From: Oleiagrimonas sp. C23AA
Lineage (GTDB): Bacteria; Pseudomonadota; Gammaproteobacteria; Xanthomonadales; Rhodanobacteraceae
Direction: 5' to 3'
Length of the DNA stretch: 64,000 nt
NCBI RefSeq assembly: GCF_011759385.1
Contig: NZ_JAARLY010000012.1
Coordinates: 17,100-81,099 of the forward strand
Shown here: positions 28,081-40,519 of the stretch, one piece after another
How the letters are laid out: each line of letters begins with the position of its first letter
Numbering within the stretch: the stretch's first letter is position 1
Position numbers and translations under genes: made by a program
The notes under the pieces: generated by a model
The model's input: the letters and a program-made list of their open reading frames with translations, nothing else
Database searches by the model: none
What the model was told of the DNA's origin: nothing

Positions 28081-29664
28081 TCACACCGGCGCGGCACCAT
28101 CGCGCAGCAGCAGCCGGTAGGCCGGATGCGCAGTTTCGTCGTGATGCGGATAGCCCAGCCCGATGACGAACTGTTCGAAGGCTGCGCGCTCGGCCGGTGG
28201 CACCTGGATGCCAACCAGGATGCGGCCGTAATCGGCACCGTGGTTGCGGTAGTGGAACAGGCTGATGTTCCAGTGCGGATGCATGCGCTGGAGAAAGCGC
28301 AGCAGTGCACCGGGTCGCTCGGGGAACTCAAAGCGGTACAGGCGCTCGTCGGCGGCCAGCGGCGTGCGCCCGCCGACCATGTGGCGCAGGTGCAGCTTGG
28401 CCAGCTCGTCGTCGGTCAGGTCGAGCACGTCGAACTGCCGCGCGCGAAAGGCCTCGGACAGCGCGGCACGCTCATCATCGTTGGCAATGCGCACGCCGAC
28501 GAAGATGTGCGCCTGGTGGCGGTCGCCAATACGATAGTTGAACTCGGTCAGATGGTGGCCGCCCAGCGCCGTGCAGAAGCGCCGGAAGCTGCCGCGCTGT
28601 TCGGGAATGGTGACGGCGAACACCGCCTCGTGACGGGCGCCGACCTCGGCGCGTTCGGCGACGAAGCGCAAGCGGTCGAAATTCATGTTGGCGCCGGAAA
28701 CCAGCGCCGCCAACGCGCCGTCACCGGGGTGTTCGGCCGCATACTGCTTGAGGCCGGCCAGCGCCAGCGCACCGGACGGCTCCGGTACGCTGCGCGTGGC
28801 GGCGTAGACGTCGGCCATGGCCGCGCAGATGGCATCGGTATCCACGCGTAGGATGGCATCGACGTGCCGGCGGGCCAGGGCGAAGGTGAGCTTCCCGACC
28901 TGTTTGACCGCGGTGCCATCGGCGAACAGACCCACCTCGCTCAGCTGTACGCGCGTGCCGCGTTCCAGTGACTGCGCCATGGCATCGGCATCAGCCGCTT
29001 GTACGCCGATCACGCGCGTGTGCGGGCGCAGCGTCTTGATGACGCTGGCAATACCGGCGATCAAGCCGCCGCCGCCCACGGGAACGAAGATCGCTTCCAG
29101 TGCGCCCGGGTGTTGCTCGAGCATTTCCAGGCCGATGCTGGCCTGGCCGGCGATCACGTGCGCGTCATCGAACGGATGCACGAATACCGCGTCATGCTCG
29201 GCGCACAGCGCATCGGCATGCGCCTGCGCTTCGCTGAACGATTCACCGTGCAGCACCACACTCACGTGTGCGCCGCCGAAGCGGCGCACTGCGTCCACCT
29301 TCACGGCGGGCGCGGTTTCCGGCATCACGATGTGCGCATGCACACCCAGCCGTGCCGCGGCTAAAGCCACGCCCTGGGCATGGTTGCCGGCCGAAGCGGC
29401 GACCACGCCGCGTGCACGCTCGGAGACAGACAGTGCTGCCATGCGCGTGTAGGCGCCACGCAGCTTGAATGAAAAGACCGGCTGGGTGTCCTCACGCTTG
29501 AGCCAGACCGGCCGGCCGAGCCGGGTGCCGAGGGTGGCGTCGCGCTCCAGCGCGGTGCGACGTGCCACCGCGTACACCGGCGCGCGGCGTGCGCGTTCAG
29601 TGATATCGGCGGCCTCGGGGACGGCATGCCTCAAGTCGCCGAGCGCCTGCAGTGCCGCGTTCAT
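28081..29664 (-). CDS. ilvA: Threonine dehydratase, biosynthetic
   Basis: The protein is 527 aa, as E. coli IlvA (514). The PLP domain has the Lys in FSFKLRGAYTRM, SAGNHAQGVALAA and VGGGGLIAGIASV. Two C-terminal ACT-like regulatory domains follow (around PEQRGSFRRFC and PERPGALLRFL), the site of isoleucine feedback inhibition in this family. It deaminates threonine to 2-oxobutanoate, the first committed step to isoleucine. It is the last gene of the leu/ilv operon, 13 bases after ilvM. Confidence 0.96.
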   Translation of the reverse strand: MNAALQALGDLRHAVPEAADITERARRAPVYAVARRTALERDATLGTRLGRPVWLKREDTQPVFSFKLRGAYTRMAALSVSERARGVVAASAGNHAQGVALAAARLGVHAHIVMPETAPAVKVDAVRRFGGAHVSVVLHGESFSEAQAHADALCAEHDAVFVHPFDDAHVIAGQASIGLEMLEQHPGALEAIFVPVGGGGLIAGIASVIKTLRPHTRVIGVQAADADAMAQSLERGTRVQLSEVGLFADGTAVKQVGKLTFALARRHVDAILRVDTDAICAAMADVYAATRSVPEPSGALALAGLKQYAAEHPGDGALAALVSGANMNFDRLRFVAERAEVGARHEAVFAVTIPEQRGSFRRFCTALGGHHLTEFNYRIGDRHQAHIFVGVRIANDDERAALSEAFRARQFDVLDLTDDELAKLHLRHMVGGRTPLAADERLYRFEFPERPGALLRFLQRMHPHWNISLFHYRNHGADYGRILVGIQVPPAERAAFEQFVIGLGYPHHDETAHPAYRLLLRDGAAPV

Positions 29665-29677
29665 ACTGACCAGGGCC

Positions 29678-29938
29678 TCATGCCGCCGTTTCCACGCGCA
29701 CTCGTGGTGCTGGGTGTTCCAGGCTCAATACGTCGACCAGCTTGCGGATCTGGCTCAGGATCTGCTGCAGCTTTTCCTCATCGCCCTCAACCGTGACATT
29801 GAGTCGCGACACGGACGGGTCGTCCGTAGGGGCCACGGTGAGCGTGTCGATGTTGTAGCCGCGCGCGGCGAACAGACCGGCCACGCGCACCAGCGCACCG
29901 GCTTCGTTCTGCAACAGGATGGCGAGCGAATGTTTCAT
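29678..29938 (-). CDS. ilvM: Acetolactate synthase small subunit, single ACT domain
   Basis: The protein is 86 aa. The ATG is preceded by AGGAGACCTGCC and overlaps the ribosome-site region with the ilvG stop. Residues 3-75 are one ACT domain (LLQNEAGALVRVAGLFAARG, YNIDTLTVAPTDDPSVSR). The sequence is closer to the first ACT domain of IlvH/IlvN than to E. coli IlvM, but it stops after that domain, so it has IlvM size with an IlvH-like sequence. It should activate and, if the effector site is kept, give valine sensitivity to the catalytic subunit. Confidence 0.88.
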   Translation of the reverse strand: MKHSLAILLQNEAGALVRVAGLFAARGYNIDTLTVAPTDDPSVSRLNVTVEGDEEKLQQILSQIRKLVDVLSLEHPAPRVRVETAA

Positions 29939-29948
29939 GGCAGGTCTC

Positions 29949-31799
29949 CTAGAACATCGCCGTGATGCTGGCCGCTTCACTTTGCGGGTCCTGGCGGGCG
30001 GCGATGTGCGGGCCGGTGATCATCTGCGCGTAGGTGGCGCCGGGGCCGACCATCGGGTAGACGCCGGCGTCGGGGTCGATCACCACTTCCAGGAAGGCCG
30101 GCCCGTCATGGGCCAGGAACGCGGCGACGGTGGTTTCGATCTCGGCCGGTGTCTCCAGGCGCTGCGCCCAACCGAAGCCGTCGGCCTCGGCGGCCTTGAT
30201 GAAGTCCTTGCGATGCAGGCTCTTGTCCGAGGCCATGAAACGGCCCTTGAAGAACAGCTTCTGCCACTGGCGCACCATGCCGTCGCCGCAGTTGTTCATC
30301 ACCACCACCTTGATTGGCAGCCCGTAGGTGGTGGCCGTTTCCAGCTCGCCGGGGTTCATGCGGATGCTGGCATCGCCATCGATGTCGATCACCAGCGCGT
30401 CGCGCCTGGCGCATTGCGCACCGATGGCCGCCGGCAGGCCAAAACCCATGGTGCCCATGGAGCCCGAGGTCAGCCAGTGACGCGGCTCGCGGAAACTCAG
30501 GTATTGCGCCGCCCACATCTGGTGCTGGCCAACCCCGGTGGTAATGATGGCGCGCCCGTCAGTGTGGCGGTCGATCGCCTCGAGCACCGCATAAGGCTGG
30601 ATTTTCTTCGCGCGGCGGTCGTAGTTCATGGCGTAGTCGCGCTTGAGCACGGCCACGTGCTGATGCCACTCGGCCAGCTGCGGACGGATCCCGTGCGCCT
30701 TGCCGTAGGCCAGCAGGCGCTCGAGCACCACGCGCAGCGGGCCGATGTGGTGCCAATGAACCGGCTTGACCTTGTTGACCTCGGCCGGGTCGATATCCAC
30801 CTGTGCGATAAAACGCGCCCCGGCGGCGAACTGCTCCGGGTTGCCGGCCACGCGATCATCGAAGCGCGCACCCAGCGCGAGCAGGAAATCGCAATCGTCG
30901 ACCGCGTAGTTGGCGTAGGCGGTGCCGTGCATGCCCAGCATGTGCAGGGCCAGCGGCGAGGTGGTGTCAACGCCGCCGATGCCCATCAGCGTGGTGGTGA
31001 CCGGCAGACCGAACGTCTCGCTGAACTGGCGCAGCAGGTCGCTCGACTCGCTGGCGATGACGCCACCGCCGGCGTAGATCAGCGGCCGCCGTGAGCCCAT
31101 CAGCGCTTCGAACAGCGCCGCGCAATCGGCATCGGTCAGTTCGGCCGCCTCGATCTCGGCCAGGCGTGCGCGATAACCGGGCAGGGGCAGCTCGCCTTCG
31201 CCGGCAAAGGTGACGGCAGCGTTCTGCACATCCTTGGGCACGTCCACCACCACCGGCCCCGGACGCCCCGAGCGGGCCAGACTGAAGGCGGTGCGCAGGG
31301 TGGCTTCCAGGCGCTCGGGTTCGGTGACCAGGAACACATGCTTGGCGCAGGCACTCATGATGTTGGTGATCGGTGCCTCCTGGAAGGCATCCGAGCCGAT
31401 CGCGGCGGTACCCACCTGGCCGCAGATCACCACCATCGGAATGGAGTCGGCCATCGAGTCGCGCACCGGCGTCACCGTGTTGGTGGCGCCCGGGCCGGAG
31501 GTGACGATGGCCACGCCGACCTTGCCCGAGGCGCGCGCGTAACCGGCGGCCATGAAACCGGCGCCCTGTTCGTTGGCCGGCACTACCAGCGGCAGCGGCT
31601 CGCTGTCGGGCGTGCCGTGGGCGGCGTTGTAGCGGAACACCGCGTCGTACACCGGCAATATCGCCCCGCCCGAATAGCCGAACAGCGTGTCCAGGCCTTC
31701 GTCGGCCAGTACCTGCACAATCACGTCGGCCCCGCTCATGGCCTGGCCGGCGCGCGGATGGCTGGCAGCCGCCATGGCCTGTTGCAATGGCACGTTCAC
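29949..31799 (-). CDS. ilvG: Acetolactate synthase catalytic subunit
   Basis: The protein is 616 aa with a GTG start. It is a ThDP enzyme: LFGYSGGAILPVYDAVF carries the cofactor Glu region nearby, VTSGPGATNTVT follows, and the C-terminal ThDP/Mg motif is DIDGDASIRMNPGELETA. It makes 2-acetolactate from two pyruvates, or 2-aceto-2-hydroxybutyrate from pyruvate plus 2-oxobutanoate. Its stop overlaps the ribosome-binding site of ilvM. A GC-rich 11-bp hairpin fills the ilvC-ilvG gap just upstream. Confidence 0.96.
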   Translation of the reverse strand: MNVPLQQAMAAASHPRAGQAMSGADVIVQVLADEGLDTLFGYSGGAILPVYDAVFRYNAAHGTPDSEPLPLVVPANEQGAGFMAAGYARASGKVGVAIVTSGPGATNTVTPVRDSMADSIPMVVICGQVGTAAIGSDAFQEAPITNIMSACAKHVFLVTEPERLEATLRTAFSLARSGRPGPVVVDVPKDVQNAAVTFAGEGELPLPGYRARLAEIEAAELTDADCAALFEALMGSRRPLIYAGGGVIASESSDLLRQFSETFGLPVTTTLMGIGGVDTTSPLALHMLGMHGTAYANYAVDDCDFLLALGARFDDRVAGNPEQFAAGARFIAQVDIDPAEVNKVKPVHWHHIGPLRVVLERLLAYGKAHGIRPQLAEWHQHVAVLKRDYAMNYDRRAKKIQPYAVLEAIDRHTDGRAIITTGVGQHQMWAAQYLSFREPRHWLTSGSMGTMGFGLPAAIGAQCARRDALVIDIDGDASIRMNPGELETATTYGLPIKVVVMNNCGDGMVRQWQKLFFKGRFMASDKSLHRKDFIKAAEADGFGWAQRLETPAEIETTVAAFLAHDGPAFLEVVIDPDAGVYPMVGPGATYAQMITGPHIAARQDPQSEAASITAMF

Positions 31800-31824
31800 G
31801 TCGAATGGTTTCCTTAAACTGTCA

Positions 31825-31861
31825 CGCGGCGCCCGCCCGCGAGTTGGCGACGGGCGCCGCG
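31825..31861 (-). other. Intra-operon hairpin between ilvC and ilvG
   Basis: CGCGGCGCCCG and CGGGCGCCGCG form a perfect 11-bp inverted repeat with a 15-base loop, in the 76-base ilvC-ilvG spacer. No U-tract follows on the minus strand, so it is more likely an mRNA-stability or processing element than a full terminator. Confidence 0.55.
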
Positions 31862-31875
31862 GGTGGAGGTGGCCG

Positions 31876-32886
31876 TTAGCCGGCCTTCTTCATCGGCTCG
31901 GCATCGTCCTTCGGTTGCAGCCAGGTCATGCGCGAACGCAGCTTGGCGCCGACCTTTTCCACCGGGTGCTCGAGATCGGCCTGCTTGAACTTCTTGTAGT
32001 TGGGCAGCCCCGCCTTGTATTCGGCGGTCCAGTTCCTGGCGAAGGTGCCGTCCTGGATGTCCTTGAGCACGTCCTTCATGCGCGCCTTGGTGCTGTCGTC
32101 GATGACCCGCGGGCCGCTGACGTAGTCGCCGTACTGCGCGGTTTCGGAGATGAACTCGAGCATGCGCGCGATGCCGCCCTCGTAGAACAGGTCGACAATC
32201 AGCTTGAGCTCGTGCATCACCTCGTAATAGGCCACCTCCGGCTTGTAACCGGCCTCGGTGAGCACCTCGAAACCTTTTTGCACCAGTTCGGTGGCGCCGC
32301 CGCACAGCACCGCCTGCTCGCCGAACAGGTCGGTTTCCGTTTCCTCCTTGAAGTCGGTCTCGATCAGCAGCGCGCGCGCGCCGCCCAGGCCGGCGGCATA
32401 GGCCAGTGCCTTGTCCAGGGCATGCCCGGTGGCATCGTGGTGCACCGCATACAGGCATGGCACGCCGTGGCCGCGCTCGAACTCGCGGCGCACCAGCGCG
32501 CCCGGGCCTTTCGGTGCGACCAGGATCACGTCCAGGTCGTCACGCGGTTTGATCTCTCCGAAATGCACATTGAAACCGTGCGCGAACAGCAGCGCCGCGC
32601 CGGGCTTGGCCTGCTGCTCGATGGACTCGGTGTACAGCGTCGGTTGCACCATGTCTGGCGTCAGCACCGCGATCAGGTCGGCGTCGGCCACCGCCTCGGC
32701 CGGGCTCTTGACGACGAAACCGTCGGCCTCGGCCTTGGGCCAGGAGGCGCCACCCGGGCGCAGGCCGACCACGACATCCAGGCCGGAGTCGCGCAGGTTC
32801 TTGGCATGCGCGCTGCCCTGGCTGCCATAGCCGAGGACCGCGATGCGGGCATCTTTCAAAGCGTCGGTGGTTGCTGCAGTGCTCAT
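31876..32886 (-). CDS. ilvC: Ketol-acid reductoisomerase
   Basis: The protein is 336 aa, the class I (short) form. The start is the ATG preceded by GGAGAAACCG, overlapping the ilvD stop by four bases. The Rossmann motif is [19 protein letters not shown], and catalytic regions include [34 protein letters not shown] and SETAQYGDY. It isomerises and reduces acetolactate and acetohydroxybutyrate with NADPH and Mg. Confidence 0.97.
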   Translation of the reverse strand: MSTAATTDALKDARIAVLGYGSQGSAHAKNLRDSGLDVVVGLRPGGASWPKAEADGFVVKSPAEAVADADLIAVLTPDMVQPTLYTESIEQQAKPGAALLFAHGFNVHFGEIKPRDDLDVILVAPKGPGALVRREFERGHGVPCLYAVHHDATGHALDKALAYAAGLGGARALLIETDFKEETETDLFGEQAVLCGGATELVQKGFEVLTEAGYKPEVAYYEVMHELKLIVDLFYEGGIARMLEFISETAQYGDYVSGPRVIDDSTKARMKDVLKDIQDGTFARNWTAEYKAGLPNYKKFKQADLEHPVEKVGAKLRSRMTWLQPKDDAEPMKKAG

Positions 32887-34559
32887 CGGTTTCTCCATTG
32901 GTAAGGGGCAGAAGGCTGGGTGATGGCGCCCTCGGACGCCGAGCCGACCAGCTGGGCGTACTTGGCCAGGGCGCCACGCGTGACGCGCGGGCGTGGCGGC
33001 TGCCACTGCTGGCGCCGCGTGTCCAGATCGGCGTCGGTGGACAGCGTGCGGGTGGCGCTGTCGATGCGGATGGTGTCGCCGTCGGCGAGCAGGGCGATGG
33101 GGCCGCCGCGCGCCGCTTCCGGCGCCACATGGCCAACCATGAAGCCGTGCGTGGCGCCGGAGAAGCGCCCGTCAGTGATCAGCGCCACGTCGTTGCCGAG
33201 GCCGCGCCCGACCAGGGCCGCGGTGACACCGAGCATTTCGCGCATGCCCGGGCCGCCGGCCGGGCCTTCGTGGCGGATCACGATCACATCGCCGGCCTGG
33301 ATATCGCCGTGCTGCACGGCGGCAAAGGCGTCTTCCTCGCAGTCGAACACGCGTGCCGGGCCTTCGAAGTCGGTGCGGCCCTGACCGGCCAGCTTCAGCA
33401 CACAGCCGTCCGGCGCCAGGTTGCCGTAGAGGATGGAATAGCCGCCGCGCGGCTTGAGCGGGTCCTTGGCGCTGCGAAACACCGGGTGATCGGCGGTAGC
33501 GCCGGGGGCGGCATCGATTTCCTCGAAATAGCTGCGCCCGGTCACCGTGGGCACGTCGTGCAGCAGCTTGGCATCACGCAGAATGCGCGAGACTTCGGCC
33601 ACGCCGCCGGCCTCGAACATTTCCACTGCGCTGTAGCGGCCGGCCGGCATCAGGTCGGCGACCACCGGCGTCTGTTCGGAGGCGGTGTTGAAATCTTCCA
33701 GGTCCAGCTTGACCTCGGCCTCGGCGGCAATGGCCAGCAGATGCAGTGCGGCATTGGTCGAGCCGGCGGTGGCGGCGGCCAGACGCGCGGCATTGATGAA
33801 GGCCTCGCGGGTCATGATGTCGCGCGGGCGGCGGTTCTCGCGCAGGCACTCCATCACCAACTCGCCGCAGCGGCGGGCCACGCCGGGCTTGTCGGCGTGC
33901 GGCGCCGGAATGTCGTTGTAGCCCACCGGCGAGACACCCAGCGCGGTCAGCACCATGGCCATGGTGTTGGCGGTGTACTGGCCGCCGCAGGCGCCGGCGC
34001 CGGGGCAGGCCTTGACCTCGACGTCCTTCAGTTCCTCGTCGGAGATCTTGCCGGCACCATGCGCGCCGATGGCCTCGAACACGTTCTGGATGGTGATCGA
34101 TTTGCCGTTGCGCTTGCCGTGGTCGATGCTGCCGCCGTACAGCGCCACACCGGGAATGTTGAGCCGGCCCAGCGCCATGGCCGCGGCCGGAATGGTCTTG
34201 TCGCAGCCGCACAGCACTACCATCGCGTCCAGGCAGTGGCCATTCACGGCCAGCTCGATGGAATCGGTGATCACCTCGCGGCTGGCCAGCGAGTTGCGCA
34301 TGCCCGAGGTGCCCATGGCAATGCCATCGGTCACCGCAATGGTGTTGAATTCCACCGGCGTGCCGCCGGCGGCGCGAATGCCTTCGGCCACTTCGTCGGC
34401 CAGGTCGCGCAGGTTGATGTTGCAGGGGCTGACGTTGGACCAGGTGTGCACCACCGCCACCAGTGGCTTGGCGATGGCGTCATCGTCCATGCCGGTGGCG
34501 CGCAACATGGCGCGCGCCGCCGCGCGGTCGGGTCCTTTCTTGATGGTGTCGCTTCGCAT
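32883..34559 (-). CDS. ilvD: Dihydroxy-acid dehydratase
   Basis: The protein is 558 aa. The ATG at 34559 is preferred over a TTG three codons upstream. Conserved parts are [11 protein letters not shown] and [11 protein letters not shown] (cluster Cys residues), the Cys in [16 protein letters not shown], the carbamylated-Lys/Mg region near the N-terminus, and [19 protein letters not shown]. It dehydrates the diols made by IlvC to the branched-chain 2-oxoacids, using an Fe-S cluster. It is coupled to ilvC by an ATGA overlap and follows leuB by 31 bases. Confidence 0.97.
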   Translation of the reverse strand: MRSDTIKKGPDRAAARAMLRATGMDDDAIAKPLVAVVHTWSNVSPCNINLRDLADEVAEGIRAAGGTPVEFNTIAVTDGIAMGTSGMRNSLASREVITDSIELAVNGHCLDAMVVLCGCDKTIPAAAMALGRLNIPGVALYGGSIDHGKRNGKSITIQNVFEAIGAHGAGKISDEELKDVEVKACPGAGACGGQYTANTMAMVLTALGVSPVGYNDIPAPHADKPGVARRCGELVMECLRENRRPRDIMTREAFINAARLAAATAGSTNAALHLLAIAAEAEVKLDLEDFNTASEQTPVVADLMPAGRYSAVEMFEAGGVAEVSRILRDAKLLHDVPTVTGRSYFEEIDAAPGATADHPVFRSAKDPLKPRGGYSILYGNLAPDGCVLKLAGQGRTDFEGPARVFDCEEDAFAAVQHGDIQAGDVIVIRHEGPAGGPGMREMLGVTAALVGRGLGNDVALITDGRFSGATHGFMVGHVAPEAARGGPIALLADGDTIRIDSATRTLSTDADLDTRRQQWQPPRPRVTRGALAKYAQLVGSASEGAITQPSAPYQWRNR

Positions 34560-34590
34560 CGGAGTCAAAAGTCCTTGTGGTGGGCCGCTT

Positions 34591-35664
34591 TCAGGCCACG
34601 TGACGGGCGGCGCCCTGGGCGCCGAGCGCGGCCTTCACCGCGGCGGTGATTTCGGCGGTACCGGCCTGGCCGCTGAGGTCACGCGGGTAGGGGCCGTGTT
34701 CGAGCACCTGGTCGATGGCCGTTTCGATGGCGGCCGCTTCGTCTTCCAGTCCCAGCGAATGACGCAGCAGCAGCGCGGCGCTGGCGATGGTGCCCAGCGG
34801 GTTGGCCACGCCCTGGCCGGCGATGTCCGGGGCCGAGCCGTGGATGGGCTCGTACAGGCCGCGCGTGCCCTGGCCCAGCGAGGCCGAGGGCAGCAGCCCC
34901 AGCGAGCCGGCCAGCGCCGCCGCCTCGTCGGTGAGGATGTCGCCGAACAGGTTCTCGGTGACGATGACGTCGTAACGCGACGGCTGCGTCAGCATCAGCA
35001 TGGCCATGGAATCGACCAGCTGGTGTTCCAGCGTCACGTCCGGGTACTCGGCGGCCACACGCGTGGCGGCGCGGCGCCACAGGCGCGAGGTTTCCAGCAC
35101 GTTGGCCTTGTCCACCGAGGTCAGGTGCTTACCGCGCTCGCGGGCCATGGCAAAGGCCTTGTGCAGCACGCGCTCGATTTCGGCCACGGTGTACTTGCAC
35201 TCGTCGGTGGCAGCGTCATCGGTGCGCGTCTTGGCGCCGAAATAGGCGCCGCCGGTCAGCTCGCGCACCACCACGAAATCGACGTCCTTCAGGCGCTCGT
35301 TCTTCAGCGGTGAAAAGGCCGCCAGCTTCGGATGCACGCGCAAGGGGCGCAGGTTGGCGTAGACGCCCAGCGCCGCGCGCAGGCCCAGCAGGCCCTGCTC
35401 CGGGCGCACCGGCGCGTTGGGATCGGACCACTTCGGCCCGCCAACGGCGCCCAGCAGCACCGCGTCGGCCGCTTCGCAGGCCTGGCGCGTGGCCTCGGGC
35501 AGCGGCTGTCCGGTGGCATCAATGGCGGCGCCGCCGATCAGTTGCTCGGTGTAGTCGAACCGGTGACCAAAGCGCTCGGCCACGGCGTCGAGAATCTCCA
35601 CGGCAGCGGCAGCGACCTCGGGGCCGACGCCATCACCGGGAAGAATGACCAGATTGGCTTGCAT
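34591..35664 (-). CDS. leuB: 3-isopropylmalate dehydrogenase
   Basis: The protein is 357 aa. It has the typical start [13 protein letters not shown], the substrate motif [11 protein letters not shown], the catalytic Tyr/Lys neighbourhood ([16 protein letters not shown]) and the NAD-binding [21 protein letters not shown]. It oxidatively decarboxylates 3-isopropylmalate in leucine synthesis. A 93-base spacer with short CTCACTTCTC repeats separates it from leuD upstream. Confidence 0.97.
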   Translation of the reverse strand: MQANLVILPGDGVGPEVAAAAVEILDAVAERFGHRFDYTEQLIGGAAIDATGQPLPEATRQACEAADAVLLGAVGGPKWSDPNAPVRPEQGLLGLRAALGVYANLRPLRVHPKLAAFSPLKNERLKDVDFVVVRELTGGAYFGAKTRTDDAATDECKYTVAEIERVLHKAFAMARERGKHLTSVDKANVLETSRLWRRAATRVAAEYPDVTLEHQLVDSMAMLMLTQPSRYDVIVTENLFGDILTDEAAALAGSLGLLPSASLGQGTRGLYEPIHGSAPDIAGQGVANPLGTIASAALLLRHSLGLEDEAAAIETAIDQVLEHGPYPRDLSGQAGTAEITAAVKAALGAQGAARHVA

Positions 35665-35687
35665 GCTGATTCCTGGAGTTTAAGAGC

Positions 35688-35723
35688 GGAGAAGTGAGTG
35701 CAGAGAAGTGAGGAGTGAGAGAG
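35688..35723. repeat. Short purine-rich direct repeats in leuD-leuB spacer
   Basis: GAGAAGTGAG occurs at about 35689 and again at about 35703, followed by the partial copy GGAGTGAG. The block is almost entirely A and G on the plus strand. Simple repeats of this sort are scattered through Xanthomonadales intergenic regions (from memory). No function is assigned. Confidence 0.5.
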
Positions 35724-35757
35724 CGTGGCGGCCGCTTGTGGCTGGCACCGGCCGCCT

Positions 35758-36342
35758 TCACGCCGCCTGCGCCGTGCGTTGCTCGTAGCTGTCGATGGCC
35801 TCGGCGTGTTGCAGCAGGTAGCCCATCTGGTCGACGCCGTTGAGCAGGCAGTGCCGGGCAAAGCCGTCCAGCTCGAACGAGAAGCGTCCACCGTCCGGCA
35901 GCTCGATGCTGCCGGCGGCAATGTCGATGTTCAGCTCGATGCCCGGATGGTCGAGCAGGTAGCGGTGCTCAGCCTCGCTTACCACCACGGCCAGCAGGCC
36001 ATTCTTCAGCGCGTTGTTGCGGAAGATGTCGGCAATCTCGCTGCACAGCACGGCGTCGATGCCGTAGTCGAGCAAGGCCCACGGCGCGTGCTCGCGCGAG
36101 GAGCCGCAGGCGAAATTGCGGCCGGCCACCAGAATGCGGCAGCCGCGAGCCTCGGGACGGTTGAGCTCGAACTCCGGGTTGTCGCTGCCGTCGGCCTGAT
36201 AGCGCCAGTCCTCGAAGCAGTGTTTGCCCAGGCCGGCGCGTTCGGTGGTGGTCAAAAAACGTGCCGGGATGATGCGGTCGGTGTCGATGTTCTCGTACGG
36301 CAGCACGGCCGTATGCGAGCGGATGGTGGTGATCGGCTTCAT
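35758..36342 (-). CDS. leuD: 3-isopropylmalate dehydratase small subunit
   Basis: The protein is 194 aa. The ATG overlaps the leuC stop by four bases. It shows the aconitase swivel domain: [14 protein letters not shown], then the substrate loop [17 protein letters not shown] and the C-terminal [12 protein letters not shown]. With LeuC it isomerises 2- to 3-isopropylmalate. Confidence 0.96.
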   Translation of the reverse strand: MKPITTIRSHTAVLPYENIDTDRIIPARFLTTTERAGLGKHCFEDWRYQADGSDNPEFELNRPEARGCRILVAGRNFACGSSREHAPWALLDYGIDAVLCSEIADIFRNNALKNGLLAVVVSEAEHRYLLDHPGIELNIDIAAGSIELPDGGRFSFELDGFARHCLLNGVDQMGYLLQHAEAIDSYEQRTAQAA

Positions 36343-37760
36343 GCGGCGGCCTCCTCGGTGCGGGCGTACTCGCGCGGGTCGGTGACCTGGCCGGTGATGG
36401 CCGAGGCCGCGGCGGTGGCGGGACTGGCCAGCACGGTGCGCGCGCCCTTGCCCTGGCGGCCTTCGAAGTTGCGGTTGGAGGTGGACACCACCAGCTGCCC
36501 GGGTTGGGCCAGGTCGCCGTTCATGGCGATGCACATCGAACAGCCGGGCACGCGCCATTCGGCGCCGGCGGCCAGGAACACTTCGTGCAGGTGCTCGGCC
36601 TCGGCGTCGCGGCGTACCGCTTCAGAGCCGGGCACCACCAGCATGCGCACGCCTTCGGCGACTTTTCGTCCGCGCAGGATGGCGGCGGCATCGCGAAGGT
36701 CGGACAGGCGCGAATTGGTGCAGCTGCCAATGAACACCACATCGACCGGTGTGCCGGCCATGGTCTGTCCGGCGCTGACGCCCATGTAGTTGAGCGCGCG
36801 TTGCTCCTGGCCGTTGGCTGCCGCCGGAATCGGCGTATGCATGGCCGAGGCCATGCCCGGATGGGTGCCGAAGGTGACGGTCGGCGTGATCGCGCTGGCG
36901 TCGATGCGCACTTCGCGATCGTAGCTTGCGCCCTCATCGCTGGCCAGGGCTTTCCAGTGCGCCACGGCACGTTCCCAGGCCTCGCCCTGTGGTGCGCTGG
37001 GGCGACCTTTCAGCCAGGCGAAGGTGGTTTCGTCCGGCGCGATCATGCCGGCGCGTGCGCCGGCCTCGATGGCCATGTTGCACACCGTCATGCGCGCTTC
37101 CATCGACAGCGCTTCGATGGCCGGGCCGCGGAATTCCAGCACGTGACCGGTACCGCCGCCAATGCCGATCTGGCTGATGATGTGCAGCACCAGATCCTTG
37201 GCCGACACGCCCGGTTGCAGCGCGCCGTCGACGTGAATGGCGAAGGTTTTCGGCTTGCGTTGCAGCAGGCATTGCGTGGCCAGCACGTGGCCGACTTCGG
37301 TGGTGCCGATGCCGAATGCCAGCGCACCGAAGGCGCCATGGGTGGCGGTGTGGCTGTCGCCGCAGACGATAGTCATGCCTGGCTGCGTGGCGCCCATTTC
37401 GGGGCCGATCACGTGCACGATGCCGCGCTGGTCGCTGTCCCAGCCGTGCAGGTGGATGCCGAACTCGGCGCAGTTGGCCTCCAGCTTGTTCACCTGTGCC
37501 TCGGCCTGCGCGGTGGCGTAGGGGCGCTTGCCCGAGGCATCGGCCGGCAGCGTCGGCGTGGAGTGATCCAGCGTGGCCAGCACGCGATCAGGGCGGCGCA
37601 CGGGCAGGCTGCGGCTGCGCAGCTCATCGAAGGCCTGCGGCGAGGTCACCTCGTGCACCAGGTGCAGGTCGATGTAGAGGATGGCCGGCGTCTCGGCCGT
37701 TTCGGGGGCTACCTGGTGGGCATCCCAGACTTTCTCGAACAGGGTACGGGGAGCGGTCAT
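36339..37760 (-). CDS. leuC: 3-isopropylmalate dehydratase large subunit
   Basis: The protein is 473 aa (E. coli 466). The start giving [15 protein letters not shown] is the family N-terminus; a longer frame upstream was rejected. Aconitase-type Fe-S ligands appear in [10 protein letters not shown] (first Cys) and [13 protein letters not shown] (other two Cys). [20 protein letters not shown] is present. It forms the LeuCD isomerase and is translationally coupled to leuD. Confidence 0.97.
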   Translation of the reverse strand: MTAPRTLFEKVWDAHQVAPETAETPAILYIDLHLVHEVTSPQAFDELRSRSLPVRRPDRVLATLDHSTPTLPADASGKRPYATAQAEAQVNKLEANCAEFGIHLHGWDSDQRGIVHVIGPEMGATQPGMTIVCGDSHTATHGAFGALAFGIGTTEVGHVLATQCLLQRKPKTFAIHVDGALQPGVSAKDLVLHIISQIGIGGGTGHVLEFRGPAIEALSMEARMTVCNMAIEAGARAGMIAPDETTFAWLKGRPSAPQGEAWERAVAHWKALASDEGASYDREVRIDASAITPTVTFGTHPGMASAMHTPIPAAANGQEQRALNYMGVSAGQTMAGTPVDVVFIGSCTNSRLSDLRDAAAILRGRKVAEGVRMLVVPGSEAVRRDAEAEHLHEVFLAAGAEWRVPGCSMCIAMNGDLAQPGQLVVSTSNRNFEGRQGKGARTVLASPATAAASAITGQVTDPREYARTEEAAA

Positions 37761-37797
37761 GCGCGGGCTCCGGCAACAGTGGAAGAAATGGCGGGGT

Positions 37798-38772
37798 TCA
37801 TGCGGTGGCCTCGACCAGCGACGCGCGAGCTTCAGCGGCTGAGGCGGCGCCGGTGTCACCGACCGGCGACAGCCAGCCCCAGGCATCGTGGGTGCGGCCG
37901 TCGAACAGGCCGAAGAAGGCTTCCTGCAGCGCGCGCGTGATCGGCCCGACACCACCCTTGCCGACGGTCATGCGGTCGACCGAGCGCACCGGCGTGATCT
38001 CGGCGGCGGTGCCACACATGAATACTTCCTCGGCGTAGTACAGCGCCTCGCGCGGCAGTTCGCGCTCCTCCACGCGCAGCCCCAGGCTGCGGGCCAGAGT
38101 GATCACGCTGTCGCGGGTGATGCCGACCAGCACGCCGGCGCTGGTCGGCGGTGTGACCAGGGTGCCGTTGAGCACCAGGAAGATGTTCTCGCCGGCGCCT
38201 TCGGAAAGCATGCCGTCGCAGCCCAGCGCGATGCCCTCGGCATAACCGCCGCGTCGCGCTTCCATCGCGATCAGCTGGCTGTTGAGATAGTTGCCGCCGG
38301 CCTTGGCCCAGCTGGGAAAGGTGTTGGGCGCGGCGCGGTTCCAGCTGCTGACACAGACATCGGCGCCCTGCTCGCGGGCATCGCCGTGATAGCTGCCCCA
38401 GGGCAGCGCCAGGATCGCCACCTCCACCGCGCTCTCATCCTTGGGCAGCACACCCAGTCCACCGGCGCCGCGGAACACCAGCGGCCGCACATAGGCCGAG
38501 GGCAGGCCGCTGGCGAGGACCACTTCGCGACAGGCGGTGTCGATTTCGGCCTCGTCGTAGCCGACGTCGATGCCGTAGACGCGCGCCGAGGCAAACAGGC
38601 GGCGGGTGTGATCGGCCAGGCGGAAGAACTGCGGGCCGTCCGGCGTGGCGTAGACGCGCTCGCCCTCGAACACCGACGAGCCGTAATGCAGGGCGTGCGT
38701 GCTGACGTGCACGGTGGCTTCGTGCCAGGGCTTCAGGGTGCCGTTGTGCCAGATCATGGTGGAATCGCTCAT
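37798..38772 (-). CDS. ilvE: Branched-chain amino-acid aminotransferase
   Basis: The protein is 324 aa, fold-type [17 protein letters not shown] near residue 30 and the Schiff-base Lys in [14 protein letters not shown] are followed by [15 protein letters not shown] and [10 protein letters not shown], all typical of the ilvE group. It performs the final transamination to Leu, Ile and Val. It lies inside the leu genes, 17 bases after leuA and 37 bases before leuC, so the shared last step is produced with the leucine enzymes. Confidence 0.95.
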   Translation of the reverse strand: MSDSTMIWHNGTLKPWHEATVHVSTHALHYGSSVFEGERVYATPDGPQFFRLADHTRRLFASARVYGIDVGYDEAEIDTACREVVLASGLPSAYVRPLVFRGAGGLGVLPKDESAVEVAILALPWGSYHGDAREQGADVCVSSWNRAAPNTFPSWAKAGGNYLNSQLIAMEARRGGYAEGIALGCDGMLSEGAGENIFLVLNGTLVTPPTSAGVLVGITRDSVITLARSLGLRVEERELPREALYYAEEVFMCGTAAEITPVRSVDRMTVGKGGVGPITRALQEAFFGLFDGRTHDAWGWLSPVGDTGAASAAEARASLVEATA

Positions 38773-38789
38773 GGGGTCCTCGCGTGCCG

Positions 38790-40412
<1,623 letters not shown>

Positions 40413-40446
40413 GACTGGCTCCGCTTGGGTGTCGGTGCGGGGCCAC

Positions 40447-40479
40447 AAAAAAACCCCGCCTCCGTTGCCGGGTGCGGGG
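40447..40479 (-). terminator. Attenuator terminator of the leu/ilv operon
   Basis: On the minus strand CCCCGC and GCGGGG make the outer stem, CCG/CGG with a GCAA tetraloop the inner one, and seven T residues follow. It lies between the leader-peptide stop and leuA. Its 5' arm contains CCCGCACC (40471-40478 on the map), exactly complementary to GGTGCGGG in the last leader codons (40524-40531). The antiterminator and terminator are therefore mutually exclusive, as in classical ribosome-mediated attenuation. Confidence 0.9.
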
Positions 40480-40519
40480 TTTTGGTGTGGTCCTTGGTGT
40501 TGCCTTTGGACGCGTACCG

